DNA of 64,000 bases, taken from the NCBI GenBank assembly GCA_022605955.1, contig JAKCOZ010000012.1, forward strand, positions 21,857,015-21,921,014, in the 5' to 3' direction. The notes below the pieces were generated by a model. It was not told the DNA's origin. It searched no databases and saw only the letters and a program-made list of their open reading frames with translations. Shown here in pieces: positions 40,793 through 53,200 of this stretch. Position 1 is the first letter of the stretch, and each line of letters begins with the position of its first letter. Source of the stretch: Rallus limicola (taxonomy: Eukaryota > Chordata > Aves > Gruiformes > Rallidae). The translations under genes and the position numbers were made by a program.

Positions 40793-41694
40793 TTAATTTC
40801 TTTCTTTTTTCCTGTCATGGAATGATGCAGATTTATTTCAGTTAGGCCTGTTCCTTGGCTTCTTTGTAGCATTGATATTTCCATTTTTAACTTATTCCTG
40901 AAAGCTAGGGGAGTAATACCATGACATCATACAGTCATAATGTCAGTATTTCTGTAAGAAATGGCTGTAGATGGGATGAGCCCATAAATATGCAGTTGTA
41001 GTAGTAGTAGAAGGCATGTTCATGTCTTCAAAAACCAGACTGGTCTTAAGATATTACTCTTTATTTGAGACAGTTACCATTACTTCATTAAAAAATGACA
41101 AAACAGCAATAAACATTTTAGCTCTTTAATGAGCAAAGATCAGGTCTCTTAGCATTGGAATAATATTCGTTATCCAGATTATCTTTATTTCACTCAGTGA
41201 CCAGCAATATGGCCAAGAAGTACAAAGTAATTTTCCATCAAGTAGTATACAATTTTTGTGTGTAATAAGCTTTCATTCTTGAAAAAGAGTAACTGAAAAG
41301 AAATGTTTCTGTTACTGCAGTTAGTTTGTCAGAGAAAGTTCTTCGCATTATCTTACAAACTATCAAAATTGCTAGTAATTTGAAAAAATGTAAAAAAAAA
41401 TCACATAACTTTAGTCTAATAGAAATATAGTACAGGTAAGAGAGAAAGTATTTATCAGGGATGTGCTCTTAAGTCCATCTCAATTATTTCTTTTATATAA
41501 ATGTACATCTGATTACATATACAAACATTTTGAAAGGACCGTGGTAAATAATTACTGGAAAACAACTGGGGAATGAAAAATTTCTTGTGATTTTAGAACA
41601 TTCATTTCAAATCACACAAACATATGTAGTATTCAGATGTTTAAATTTCCAGTTGGCTCTCTCTCCATTCTTACGGACCCTCTTTTTCTACGCT

Positions 41695-41710
41695 GTTGCC
41701 ACCTGGTCTA
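41695..41710 (-). promoter_or_regulatory. Weak CTCF-like core in NLGN1 3' UTR
   Basis: The minus strand reads AGACCAGGTGGCAACA. It has the CAGGTGGC core of CTCF sites but mismatches the first two consensus positions. Recorded as a weak candidate. Confidence 0.2.
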
Positions 41711-42962
41711 GAGAATTCATTTGAATGGCAAAGCTAATGTATAGCAAAAAGGGAACTGACTTTATATTAAAGTAGTAGAAGTAAACTTTGGAACATGCAA
41801 CATGAGTTTAAACAATAAACTGAAAGGTGTAATCAGAGCAGTAATACGGGGGCATTTTCGTATTGCAAACTATCATCGCAATTAAACTTTTGGACACACT
41901 TTACCTTACCAATTTGAACTAAATAAACTGTAGCTAAATCACAGCAAATTACAAATCCGTCATGAAAGGAGATTCCATCGAAGTTATAGTTATGTTAAAG
42001 TTAGAAAATATTTAGGTGGAAAGGAAAAAGAACATTAATAATACAGATTTTATTTTTTCATTATCTGGGATTCATATCAGCGAGGGTTCACCACTGTATA
42101 CCTAGAATGCCATAAATACTGTTGGGAACTGTTGCAATTCCTTCTGTTTCTGAAGCTAAACTGAAATATTTTACTGTAATTACTTTTGCCCCTTTAAAAA
42201 ACTTCTTTAGGTTGTGCCAATTGATGGAGAAAGCTTCTATTATAAACTCCAATGGGATGAGAAGAATTTTAATTACGGCTTAATCAGCAGCACAGCCACC
42301 AAGCATATAAATTATCATGCACATCGTGCTAAAAATATCCAGTTTCCTTTATTCCCACAATTTTTATACTGACAGCACTTATGTGATAATGTTGTACCTG
42401 CCAGGCCGTAAAACTTCTTTGACTGGCAGATTTCAGCATGAGCCCCTTTCTAAGGCCTTAACAGCATTGGTGCTTTGTGTACTTATTCAAATATGTAAAT
42501 ATGGTCTACACAAGAAAACAGGTCCAAATAAAAATTGGTGAAAATTATCTGACATTCCATTAGTGTGTCCCTTGTGCATATTTATAGGTTTTTAAAATTT
42601 TCAGTCATTGTTCTTTCCTGTTTGTGTTGCACATGCCTAATTCCATTATGTAACTTAAATCTTCAAAAAATTAATACTTGAATGTGAATGAAAAAGTATC
42701 ATTCAGGACAACTGCTTCAAGCAATTGCAAACAGTTGGGTTTTTTGTGTTTTCTTTTTGTTTGTTTTGTTTGTTTCTTAAGTTCATTTGATATATGTACA
42801 ATTCATTTTTTTCAAAACCCCGAAAGTTCTTGATATGTATATTCACATAATATTCCTCCATATTTAAATAGTAAGAGTCTTGTAGGTTGAAAGCCATGTA
42901 ATCTTCAGTAATATCACCTACTGTAATCCATCAAAAAATAAAGTTTGTTTCGTCTTGTCTGG

Positions 42963-43785
42963 CTATACCCTGGTTGTTGAGTGTGAATGGGGGTGGGGAT
43001 GAGGATGGGGCAGAGTATTGTTCTGTCCTCCAGTAAATGTATTGAATGTGTGTAGGGGTTGAATCCCTGGTATAGTGTTGGGGATCATTGTGATGGTGTT
43101 GGGTGTCATTAAAGGAATATCATCAGGAGACCTTCTCATAGCTAGCGTGTAGTCTGGGGGACAGGCGGTCCTAAGAACCACCTCATGTGGATGGATGGAC
43201 TCACATTCATGATCCAAGTCAGTGTGCTTCATTTGGAGGGACATTATCTCCTCTTCTTGTGCATGGGTAAGATCATTGGTAGTAGTACGTTGTGGGCTAC
43301 ATCTCCTATGAACATCATGTCTCCGCTTGTCTTTTTTGTAGTACAATGCTGCAAAGGCCAAAATGTTCAGAAACAGCAAAGATGCACCAACTGCAATAGT
43401 AACACTCAATTCTGTTGAATAGTCCCTTTGATCCACGGAAAATGGGCTTGGTTGTTGTTTGGGATCATCTTGTTTGGCTGTAGGAAAGGCTGAAGTAACA
43501 GAAACAGAATTTTTCCTTGTTGGTCTGAAAGTATTATCTGTTGATGGCACTTTAGTTGTGGTAGAGGTATACTGTGAAATGTCGTTAAGATTGTGCAGAT
43601 GAGGTACCAGTTCCAACCAAAGGTTCACTTTATTGGCCCTATAATGTTCTTTAACTCGTGGTTTTAATCCAATGTGAAGATACAGTTGGTCTTTCTGAGA
43701 ATATCTGGTCCATGCTACTTCTTCAAAACGATTTGGTTTTGTATGGATGAATTTTGTATCTTGCGGCACTGGCTGATTTGGGTCA
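42963..43785 (-). CDS. NLGN1: NLGN1 terminal coding exon (stalk, TM helix, cytoplasmic tail)
   Basis: This is the last coding exon of neuroligin-1, the postsynaptic adhesion protein that binds presynaptic neurexins. It encodes about 273 residues. The end of the esterase-like domain (to about residue 65, [12 protein letters not shown]) is followed by a Thr/Ser/Pro-rich stalk (about 70-120). A transmembrane helix spans about 128-149 ([20 protein letters not shown]). The tail contains [12 protein letters not shown], the gephyrin-binding stretch around [14 protein letters not shown], and the C-terminal PDZ ligand STTRV followed by TAG at 42963-42965. The His/Pro repeat just before the end ([11 protein letters not shown]) separates NLGN1 from NLGN3 and NLGN4. 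The acceptor is TAG|T at 43785/43786, preceded on the coding strand by a 16-T tract (43788-43803). The T completes the Gly codon left as GG by the previous exon. The reading frame is intact. Confidence 0.97.
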
Positions 43786-44763
43786 CTAAAAAAAAAAAAA
43801 AAAGTCTCCAATGTTACAAAGTATTTCAAAAGGAATTAAAAAATTAACATAATTAAGATTTTATACTTCATGATTAAGTCTGCCTTTGGACAGAGCAGAA
43901 TGCTATTTCCTAAAATTAGAGGCCTTAATAATGACGATTAGAAACAGCATTAGGCAAACCAACCTTTCTTTTACATAAACTTCAACAACTTCCCCAGTTC
44001 TCCCAGATGCTAGTATCTCTCACACTGAAATCTCTTTCTGCTGAGGATACATTGCCAGCAACGTGATAATGTGGAAAAACATCTATGAGAGATTGGTGTG
44101 AAAGGACATTAGGCTTCACTTCTCATTTTTAGGAAGACAAAGCTCAGGAAACTCAGCATTTCAGTTCATACTCGGTATCTGTGGCCTTCCAGAGGTAAAA
44201 GAACCACGGCACTATATCACATAGTGAATTACAGGCCAACAATCAAAGGTGGAAAAGTGTTTAGAACTACTAGAGAAAGCAGGATTAATGAAAATAACAA
44301 CTTCTTTTCAAGTTTGAAGTCACATATTTTATGGTCAGAAGTGACAATTCAGAACAAAATACACTGTTAAAATAAACTGTGTTGTATTTTATGCAGTGTT
44401 TCTGTCATTTCCTGTCTTATAAGGGGTAAAGTCAGTTAGTAATATAACATTTTTAACTATACACATGTTAAATCCTTAGTTTTGCACTGTTCCAGGGATC
44501 TCTTAATTATTTTTGTGAACAAAGTATTCTTTAAATTCCTTCACATAGAATGTTTGCAAAGGTTTTTTCTTCCCCTCTTTTTGCTGGAATGTGTAAAGTG
44601 AGCTCTGGCACCTTACAATAAACGTAAATATCCAACCCCATATCCTTAATGTCTTATTCATGCTCTGAGTACAGAGGCATTCCCAAGAGATATAACAAAG
44701 GGAGTGCACTGCATCTTTATATCCTGAGTTTGCAGACAAGACTATTCACTATTGGGTACTCAC
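43786..44763 (-). other. NLGN1: NLGN1 intron between penultimate and last coding exons
   Basis: This is a 978-bp GT-AG intron with a strong donor (GTGAGT) and a 16-T polypyrimidine run directly before the terminal AG. I see no repeat or other gene in it. The 78-codon frame at 44503-44739 is not recognisable and crosses no coding feature. Confidence 0.9.
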
Positions 44764-45553
44764 CCAGTTTTTGCAAAGTTTGTCCAGTATGTCATCACCA
44801 CTGCACTTAGCATGACATCATTTTTTGAGAAATTACAAGGAAATAATTCAGTTGGACCAATCATGGGGATTCCTAGTACGTAAGGAACCTCATCTCCATG
44901 GGCTGCATCTGCCCAGGCAGGTACCTGATCTGTCTGGCAATGATGGTAGAAGGCATAGAAATACGTAGGCGATCCAAAATTTGAGTGAAGATCAGCTGTA
45001 GCTACTGCTGGTGCAACCCACTGGTGATCAGTAAACAAAGCCAGTAGTGTTTTCCTTCTGGTCTCAGGATTGTGTCGATCTGCCCAGTCTGTGTACATAA
45101 ATTTAATAGTTTCCCTCAAGATGTCTTTGCCTTCAGGGTATCCGTATAAGTTATCGACAAAATTAGAAACTGCAAAGTCAAAATCACTAGCTGATATGCC
45201 ATCTTCGCTATCCACAATGTTTTCAACGAACTTTAACCCTTCCCCTTGGTTAACTCCCAACATGATGTCGTAATTGAGGAATTCTCCTTGTTCCATCAAT
45301 ATCTGAGGATCATCTGGTATCACATCACCATCAATTACTGGTCCAAAGGCTATATGGTATCTTGCTGGTTGAATGTCCTGGTCAACAAGTTCTCTATAAG
45401 GCTTCTTCTGCAGACATTCTACCAATTCTACAGTGTCTGACATGTTGCAACCAACTTTTGTAGCCAACATCCTAGCGTATTTTGCAGGCTGAAAACTGAC
45501 TGCCCAGCTGGAGAGAGCTGTTCCACTTTGAGCTATTGCTCTTTGAAAAAGTC
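44764..45553 (-). CDS. NLGN1: NLGN1 penultimate coding exon (790 nt, esterase-like domain)
   Basis: This exon encodes the bulk of the catalytically dead cholinesterase-like ectodomain of neuroligin-1. It runs from [19 protein letters not shown] to [11 protein letters not shown]. Visible landmarks are the neurexin-contact stretch QGEFLNYD, the helical dimer-interface segment from [11 protein letters not shown] to [12 protein letters not shown], and two N-glycosylation sequons (NMSD and NFSK). The acceptor is CCCCACAG|GA at 45553 and the donor is GG|GTGAGT at 44764/44763, which is strong. The exon is 790 nt. It begins with two bases that finish the Gly codon of the upstream exon and ends with two bases of the next Gly codon, so the joins at both sides are in frame. 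The intron downstream is only 978 bp. Confidence 0.97.
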
Positions 45554-46652
45554 CTGTGGGGAGAAATATTTAGAAACTACTGAAGTGACCTTGAAACAGC
45601 AACATACTTAAAAGATTCAAAGGAGTTCTTTGAAACAATAGAAAACTTTAACAGAAGAGATACCTGAATCTTAATAGTACTTAAATACACAAGATGGTGA
45701 GATCTGACTGTCATTGTTCCTACGGGTAATGTATACAAAATAAATGCAACATGTGTGGAAATTGAAGCAAATGATTATACCTCAATGTAGTCTGGCTGAG
45801 GAACAGGTTTTCGAAAGAAACTCAGGAAGAAAAAGAAGTGGCATTACCTGATGTAGGATAACACCGTTAGCTTGAAAGAAATTTCTGAAGTTAAAGCAAT
45901 TTATAGTTTGGAGGAAAAGCCAACAAGTAGCTGAAATGGACCGAATTTCTGGATATTATTCAAGCCATCAGCAGCATGTGTGACACAACTGTGTTAAATA
46001 AGCCAGATGATATTCTGAAGTAAGAGATGAGAAGGCACTCAGCAACTATTAAATTTCTAAGTGTAGGAAAATCAGAATACTTTCTTGTAAGGACATTTTT
46101 TTTCTAATGAAGATTTATAGAGGTCACACATAAAAAAGGAAATTACATATTTTACACTATTTAGCTTTGTAATACAGAGATTAAAACATACGTTCAGGTA
46201 TTCAATTGGGGGAGGAGGGAGAGTGTATGATTTGGCACAGCACTTCAAATCCCAAAGACTTCAGTTAAATTAATTTGAATTTATGCTGGTCTAACTAGCA
46301 CTCTGGACCAGGAATTCTACTCATAAAAATGACATGAGATGTTTAAATCGACATTTCCCTCTCCCTTCTGTAAGCATTTTTGACCATATCATGGATGAAA
46401 GCTTCACCCCCTTGTAGCCAATGAATAAATCAAAATTTTGCTATTGAGTTTAATGCAATCAGCACTCGACCCATGTTCCAATACTTTTTGTTCTCCCTTT
46501 GTGTTGCAGCTTTGCTTTTTCTTGCTCTCTTTGAGAAAAGAAGCTGGGGTTCTGCAAGAAATTTTCAGTCTGAAATGTGCACAAAATAACGCTCATCTCT
46601 AATATCAGAAACTTTGGCTATGTTTAGGTAACTGTCACATTTCTTGTTCGGG

Positions 46653-46671
46653 TTTTTTTTTTTTTTTTTTT
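46653..46671 (+). repeat. Poly(T) run, 19 bases
   Basis: T19 inside the 4.5 kb NLGN1 intron; it reads as A19 in the gene's sense. No retroposed source is recognised beside it. Confidence 0.95.
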
Positions 46672-47430
46672 GCATTTTCATGGATGTATATCCAGCTTAT
46701 TTCAATAGCACATCTTTTGCACTAATTTCTGGGAAATATTTTGTACTGGACCCTACCTCCTATAGCTTACTGTAGGTAATACAACATAGTCTATAGTGTA
46801 GGAATATTATTCTGGTTTAAGATTTAAGGGTCAAAATTTGGTTTTACTTAGGCTGAAAGGCACCCAGAGTAATTCCACTCACTCTGGTACAGTTGCTCAG
46901 GGACTGGAAATGACATCTGGCCTCGCTCGCTTAATTTTGCTTAAAAGGTTTCTTTGGTCCAATGCTTGATGAACAGCTGGATACTCCCACTAAAGGAGCT
47001 CGAGTTAAGGTGCTCAGCTCACCTCAGAATGTTATTCCAATAATGCAAAAAACAGCTTTTTATTTGAAAAGCAACATATTTCTATTGATAAGAAACTCCC
47101 ATAGCCTGTAAATGAAAGCAGAGATGTGCCTTTGCAGGCTCTACTGCAGCACCAGACCCTGCATGCTCAGAAGTTGGAATCACTTGCTGGCAGGAAACAT
47201 TTTTACAGGCTTCTGAGGAATTTTAAAATCATTCTAGACTGTATTAGGTCCAGATCCAAAAGTCTTAAAATTAGATAGGTGTAAGGACTGAAATATGTAA
47301 ATTCAAGACTCCCCTTAAATTTATGTGAAGTCATATCCAAGATATTATTTCCTTGCAAGATATGAGTAAGAAATAAGAAAGAACTTGAGCTATAAAGCAG
47401 GTAAAAATATATTTGCATGTTTACAAGGTC

Positions 47431-47490
47431 AGATATTGAGCTAGTATAAATCAGCTCAAAGTCAGTGGAATTACTGCAGAGGATCCAGGC
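47431..47490. repeat. Possible ancient interspersed repeat fragment
   Basis: CTAGTATAAATCAGCTC followed by AAAGTCAGTGGAATTACTGC and AGAGGATCCAGG resembles one arm and core of the same ancient repeat class as the copy near 37.9 kb. The similarity is short and judged by eye. Confidence 0.35.
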
Positions 47491-49019
47491 ATTGTAATAA
47501 ATGTAACTACATGACAAAACTGAATTTTCACAAAGGCATATTTCATGATACTTCATAATGTTTCTTTTTTGCATATTGTGTAAATCTGGTTTTATTGCTT
47601 TATTAAATATCTCTGAACAAGGACAGAAAGTGTAAGCTACGTATTAAGAAAACGCTGATACAAACACTATGGCTTGCTAAGTGCTACATAAACATTAAAT
47701 GTTGAATTAAGTAAAACTGGTCAAGTCCTCTGGCCATAAAGTTATCTTAGAAAATGAAACTAAATATCCCTCCTTCTGATGAAAAATGCTTATGGAAATA
47801 TTCCTCCTTTGGGGTGGAGAAACGATGAAAAATTGTTTTGGCTCTGTCAGATAATTCCTCACAGAAACTGATACCACACAGGATGCAGACCTACATTTTT
47901 TTATCTGATAACATATATGATTACCACAGCTTATAGGCTTCAGACTGATGGAAAGATTTAAATGTTCAGTGGACTAATCGCTTTGTGACTCCTATTCAAA
48001 GTCTCACCAAAGTAAATAATAACAATTTGCATACATTCATCTACATTTTCAGAGCGCTCTCTGAAGATGGGCGCTGTTCTGCCCACTTGCAGATGGGCAG
48101 CTATGAACAGCACCATCTTGAAACAGGCTGAATGCTTCCTCTCAACTACCAAGGAATCCTTTCAAAGGGAAATGAAGGAAGCAAAGACAGCATCCGAATT
48201 TACAGCTTATGAAAGAGACTGGTTAATAATGTGAAACAAAAGGGTTTTTTAAAATGTTAAGATATTTGAAAATGTTTAAAAACTTGAAATAACTTTTCTT
48301 ATTTGAAGCTGACCAATTTTTATGTTAACCTTTTTAATGGCAGGTCTAACCATCCCCAAATGAAACACAATATACACAGGGGTGTGGCACATTGTCCTAA
48401 TCCAAACTTCAATACATTTTGACAGAGAAGAAATCCTCAAAAATTTACTTTTACAATTGGATTTTAAGTATATGTCCTTAAGCCCTTTCCAGTCCCCTCC
48501 CAAATCCTTTCACCTGCTATGTCGGTGAATTACTGCATCGGTGTCCCCAAACAAATCCTGCTCCTGGAAGAACTCTGGCCATGTCTTAGAATATAACCAG
48601 GTAAAATTCACTGGAAATTTTACTGGGAAACACATGACTGTCCGGATATTGCAAACATGGCATTTTGCATTAATGTCATGTTACAACAAGAAGATCAAAA
48701 TTAAGATCAAGTAAGATTCAGGAGAGGAGAAACCAGGTCTCTTCATTCAACCTAAGCTAAATCCTCTAAGATTTTTGTGACTTTTGGTGAAAAAAGACGA
48801 TGCAGCGAGACCCTTAGTTCACAGAGTAATGAGCTAATGCTTACAGCTTGTTCTTCTAGGACAGTTTATAAAGATGTCCTATTTAACTGCAGATGATAAT
48901 GGGAAAAAAAAGATTAAAAAGTCACATTAAAAATCAAATTGTGGAAATAGATGAAAAATTAAACCACAATCTATTTTCCACTAGACCTATCTTGTAAAAG
49001 CTAGATTATTTTTCCCCTC

Positions 49020-49215
49020 ATTTAAGGTAGTGTAAAGACCTGTTCTAAAGAGCCTGTCACTTCCATTGACCTCAGTGGGCTCTGTATCATGACTCTGGGT
49101 AAAAGCATCTCTTTTAATGTCAGTGGAATTATTTGTTTTATGACTGGCCAATTAGTCCCCCGTAGAGATACAGCAGTATAAATCAGTGGAGGATTATATG
49201 AGCAGGGCTCAGTGT
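49020..49215. repeat. Possible ancient interspersed repeat fragment
   Basis: TCCATTGACCTCAGTGGG (49062-49079), AATGTCAGTGGAATTATTTG (49116-49135) and AGTATAAATCAGTGGAGGAT (49175-49194) recall the ancient repeat core and arms. The stretch is highly degenerate and may be two fragments. Confidence 0.3.
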
Positions 49216-50054
49216 GAAGTCCCTGGTAAAACTAAACAATACAGATAAAACTGAGAAAAAAATGAGACAAAAGTAATGTGATCAATATGCAACAGCCATG
49301 CAAATGAGAGTGGACTGTTGGTGCAAAAATTATAGGAAAAAAATTGGGTGCCTCAAACAGCATGTTTTTAATTTCCTGCTGTCTGCCTCAACTAGAGAGA
49401 AAAGGTGTTAGTTATGGAATAGGAAAAAACATCTAGAAGAAAATCCATTTGCAACTTGGATGCTTTGACAATTTTGGATCATGCATGCAAAACATTCAAC
49501 CATTCTTTTATTAGATGACAGCAAGTGAAGTTCATGCAGTTTCAGACAAAAGATTTCTGAACTAGGTACTTGTTTCCTTCACTCAGAATAATAGTTTTAA
49601 GCATTTCAGCTGTTCGCCTGAAAAGAGAAACTGTGTCTTTTTAGTATTCTTTAAATTCTCTTCCTCATGAGAAACTAAACATGCCTTTCATGACTGTCTG
49701 AATATAGACGACCTCATCTACTGTGAGCATGACTGACTGGTTTTCCAAAAAGGACACCCTTAGGTAGGAAAGAAAAGAGACAAAAATGATGCACCGAGAA
49801 AATGCTGTTCAGAAGTCTCCTATAAAGTATTTCTACAAAGCTCCATAGGAAAAAGAAGAAAGTGACCCAAAATTTAAACATGCACAGAAGAGCTGAGGGA
49901 GAAGGCAGCTTGTACAGCCTTTAAAAAGTTTGCTTAATATTGAGCTGAACTCAACAGTTCGCAGGAACAAAGAGAATATACAGAGCATCACATATTACTA
50001 ATGGCGGTGGCATGCAGACACCAAAATTGTCAAAATTTGCAACCTGCATAATAC

Positions 50055-50081
50055 CTTTGGTTGAATTGCTCCAACGGTTAC
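50055..50081 (-). other. NLGN1: NLGN1 splice-site-B insert (27 nt, alternative 5' splice site)
   Basis: These 27 nt lie between two in-frame GT donors and encode the nine residues NRWSNSTKG with the register of the surrounding codons. In neuroligin-1 the site-B insert is known to carry an N-glycan and to restrict binding to certain neurexin forms. The sequon NST is visible here. Both donors have weak intron positions (GTAACC internal, GTATTA distal), which fits regulated choice. No separate cassette exon is needed to explain the insert. Confidence 0.85.
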
Positions 50082-50267
50082 CTTCAGAATAATGGGATAA
50101 AGTCAACAGATTGACGCATGAACCTCCTGCACCAGATCCAAAAACAGTTATTCTTAATGGGTCACCACCAAAGAACCCAATATTTTCACTAGTCCATCGC
50201 AAAGCTTGTATTAGATCAAGGAGGCCATAGTTTCCTTTTGCTGCTTGGTCCCCAGTGCTCAAAAATC
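50055..50267 (-). CDS. NLGN1: NLGN1 coding exon ending in alternative splice site B
   Basis: The peptide is [20 protein letters not shown] to [16 protein letters not shown], which is neuroligin-1. It contains the pseudo-active-site elbow FGSGAGGS. Active cholinesterases have Ser in the centre of G-x-S-x-G and neuroligins have Gly, so the enzyme fold is retained as an adhesion surface. The acceptor is CATTCACAG|GA at 50267. The distal donor is AAAG|GTATTA (last exon base 50055). An internal donor GAAG|GTAACC has last exon base 50082. Using it gives a 186-nt exon, using the distal one gives 213 nt, and both keep phase 1. The 4.5 kb intron on the 3' side leads to the 790-nt exon. The earlier exon encoding the conserved NYRLGVLG stretch was not found in the window, so the upstream intron exceeds 13.7 kb. 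Confidence 0.96.
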
Positions 50268-53200
50268 CTGTGAATGCAAATGAGAAAAGGAAGGGTTAGC
50301 AAGTGCTCTTCTGAGTAATCCTGTTGCAGCCTTCTAATTAAGATTTCAAAAGTAGATGCCATTAAATATTACACAACTACATAATCTTCCATGCTCAGTG
50401 GACAATAATTTGCATTTTTTCCTCTTTCCGAAACAAATTGTTATTCACTCTTTTGGCCATGTTATATTAACATAGGACTAGATAAAGCAAAACACTTGAT
50501 AAGTCACAACATATTGCTCCCAGAGACTTCATGTTGACTGCATTTAGTTTAAGAGTAAAGGCTTAACAGATATGCTGCAGTAATTTTGTAACCGATTTGA
50601 TCATCTGTGCTTCTGTACATAGATGTAGTCATTAGCTTTGTACATGCCTGAGAGGCAACAGTTCCACTTCTCTGTGGACTGGGTTTGGTTATGTCCTGGC
50701 AACACATTATCTTTTCCCTTGTTCTCCCCCCAAAACCACAGCTTATGTCACAGGAAAAGCAGGATTGAACAGTGTGAGCCGCTCTCAACTCCCTGAGCTC
50801 CAGCCCATAGTCATTAACCTGAGTTAATTGAATCTACATTAAATGGATAAAGACACCTTAAGCTGTTTCCATGACCCTGTAACATCAAAAAGATAAGAGC
50901 TCAGGAGTAATCCGGAGAGCACAGACATTGCTCTTTTTTATTCATATAGGAAGAAAAGTGATGGAACGTGCCCGGTGCAGGAACAACCGCTTTACACTAC
51001 TCCCAGCAGTACCCTCGTGTTTAGTATTGCTGTTACTCTTGTCATTACAGCCTACTGACTCCAACAGGTGGACAACATACACGCTGAAGAAAGTCTCTGT
51101 TAATAAAAGTCATTGCTTTGCTTTTGGATCCCATTAAGCTGTTTCTCAGCTTAATAAACAAATGTTTAAATAATAGCAGCACCACCGAGTAGCCCAGCAC
51201 CTCCATTTGCATATCAAACTGATTTCATACTCACTAAATCGACAGTGTAGCTGTTTTCCAGTATACCCTTTGTAGAGAAATGCAACCATTACAACAATTA
51301 TTTCCACGTTAGTTAGATATTAACGGGTCTTCCAGTCTCATCAGAGTTCTACTGATTTAACTCTGCTGAGTGCAGACAGCCAAGTCAAAAGAAGTTTACG
51401 GCAGTTTTTCAGGCAAATGGTTCTCAAAGGAGTCCCACTGTTCCATTATGACAATAAAAGCAGGTTTTGATACATTTCTAAGAAATACCTATGTGTATAT
51501 ACATATATAAAGTAAGAATTTCACAAGAATACAGACAGGTACATGTGTGTATCTATATCCAAGGAACATGTAATTTGTTAGTTTATTATTACTGTGATTT
51601 GCAAGCTTACATTTGGTATTCTGGCATATGCATAGACTTTTATACTAACAGACCTCCTTTGCTGTAAACTGCATTGAAAGCTAATTGGCCTGGCTGCCTC
51701 CGTAGTTGAGCTATGCTCCGTTTAGGGCGATCAGCTTTGTTTGTGTAGGTCAGTCCTGATTTTTGTTACCATGGAGAAGGAACTGGAAAGTGGCATAAGG
51801 TGCCAGGCCAGCAATTCTCCCACTTCCAGACCTAATGTACCAAGTCTAATGGGCATACCTCATTCACTGAAGCCATAGTAAATTGTTACTCTGATACGAG
51901 GCTTTAAAATAACCACTATTCTACAACTAAAACCTTCCACATCTACTACTTAAGCTGAACAGAAAAGCAAGGTAGCATCAAGACCATGGAAGAAAATATC
52001 ACCTTGATAATCAGGGAAAGCCCAGAAAGGAAGTCTGGGATTAATCCTATCTCATTTTACTATTACAGCTCAGTACTGAGTTGAGATGAATAGGATGTTA
52101 TTTTATTCTGCTTCACTCCCTTCCATTTTCTAGTGTGTAGCCAGAGGGGCTGGTGTGCATGCTTATGTGAAAAGAGGGCCCTGGTATAATCCTGCACAGA
52201 AGCATTCATTCCTGTCTTCATGCTCCAGTAAAATGTTGTCCCCCGTAAATAGTTTTTAAGGGAGATGATGTCTTTGAATAGATGACAGCAAATCTAATAC
52301 ATACTTCCTAACCAGTCTCACTGCCTTTGTCAGCCTGCTTGGAGTTGAGGGATGACTGTAACTAGAACAAAATTAAAATACAGGAATTTATGGGAAGTAC
52401 AGGATCCTGTGGCTGCACATGCTGGGAGAGGCTTTCCCTTTCTTTGCATAATATATGGAGGTGGAAAATAAGTAACAAATCAGTTCACCATATAAAGCAC
52501 ATAAGTGACTGCACTGATTTAAGGGATTAGAGGAATAAGTGATACTTTAAGCACAGATGAAGGCAGTTAACAGCAGTTACCAAAATTATGCCCTAAACAA
52601 GTCCCTCTTTGCTTTTCCCCTTTTCCCTGGTTTGCAGATTCCCCAGGTCTGGACAGGATCTGCTGTCAGCAGGGGTGCAGCATTGGTCCAAACAGGTTTC
52701 TCAAAGTGATTCCAAGACATTTATTAGGAAAATAGATGGTAGGGTTATAGCTGAGATGCAGTGATTGCCCTGAAGGAAGACAAATGCCAACACTCAAACT
52801 TTCTGAAAAAGTTGTTTTCTATACTGTGTATGATATGCAGCGAAGAGAGAAGCAAGTAAATCTTTACCTGGAAAAGCAACAGATGAAAATTATAGGTAAA
52901 GCCTTAAGGCAACCCCCTGCTGTTAAATGAGTTCACATCAAACCCCAGAGCTTGATGGGAAATGGAAAATCCTTGGGAAACTAAAAATACACTAGTTTTA
53001 AAGAATCTTTGTGAAAAGGATCTTAAAAAGACAGCAAAGGAAGAAATGTCTGCTATTGCTAAAAGCAGGCATGAGGAAAGTCGTGTTCAGTTCAGGAAAT
53101 GTGCCAGAAGGGGGAGCTTTCAGTTTAGTTAAAAAAAAAAAAAAAGTTAAAAAAAAAAGACGTATTAGTAATATTCTCCTCATTCATCTATATTAGACAA

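Larger units (their letters stand above)
38200..42962 (-). other. NLGN1: Probable NLGN1 3' UTR (distal end unresolved)
   Basis: Sequence after the NLGN1 stop codon is AT-rich, with no coding potential and no recognised transposon. On the coding strand AATAAA occurs repeatedly, for example at plus-strand TTTATT positions 42348-42353, 42049-42054, 41184-41189, 41060-41065, 40832-40837, 40658-40663, 40444-40449 and 40192-40197. The cleavage site cannot be chosen from sequence alone. The left limit given is a guess based on the multi-kilobase 3' UTR of mammalian NLGN1. The span includes an A18 run (40775-40792), a TA-rich patch near 40232-40258, a GTTT-rich stretch at about 42745-42777, and a PUM-like TGTAAATA on the coding strand near 39668. 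Confidence 0.4.
45554..50054 (-). other. NLGN1: NLGN1 intron downstream of splice site B (4.5 kb)
   Basis: This is a GT-AG intron (GTATTA donor, CCCCACAG acceptor). It contains a 19-T run on the plus strand (46653-46671) and several degenerate pieces resembling an ancient amniote interspersed repeat (about 46861-46922, 47431-47490 and 49020-49215). No other gene is seen. The 123-codon minus-strand frame at 47203-47574 has no recognisable motif and a composition like the surrounding intron. Confidence 0.88.

Noticed and set aside
47203..47574. 123-codon minus-strand open frame in the NLGN1 intron
   Set aside because: Low-complexity, AT-driven residues with no motif; treated as intronic sequence.
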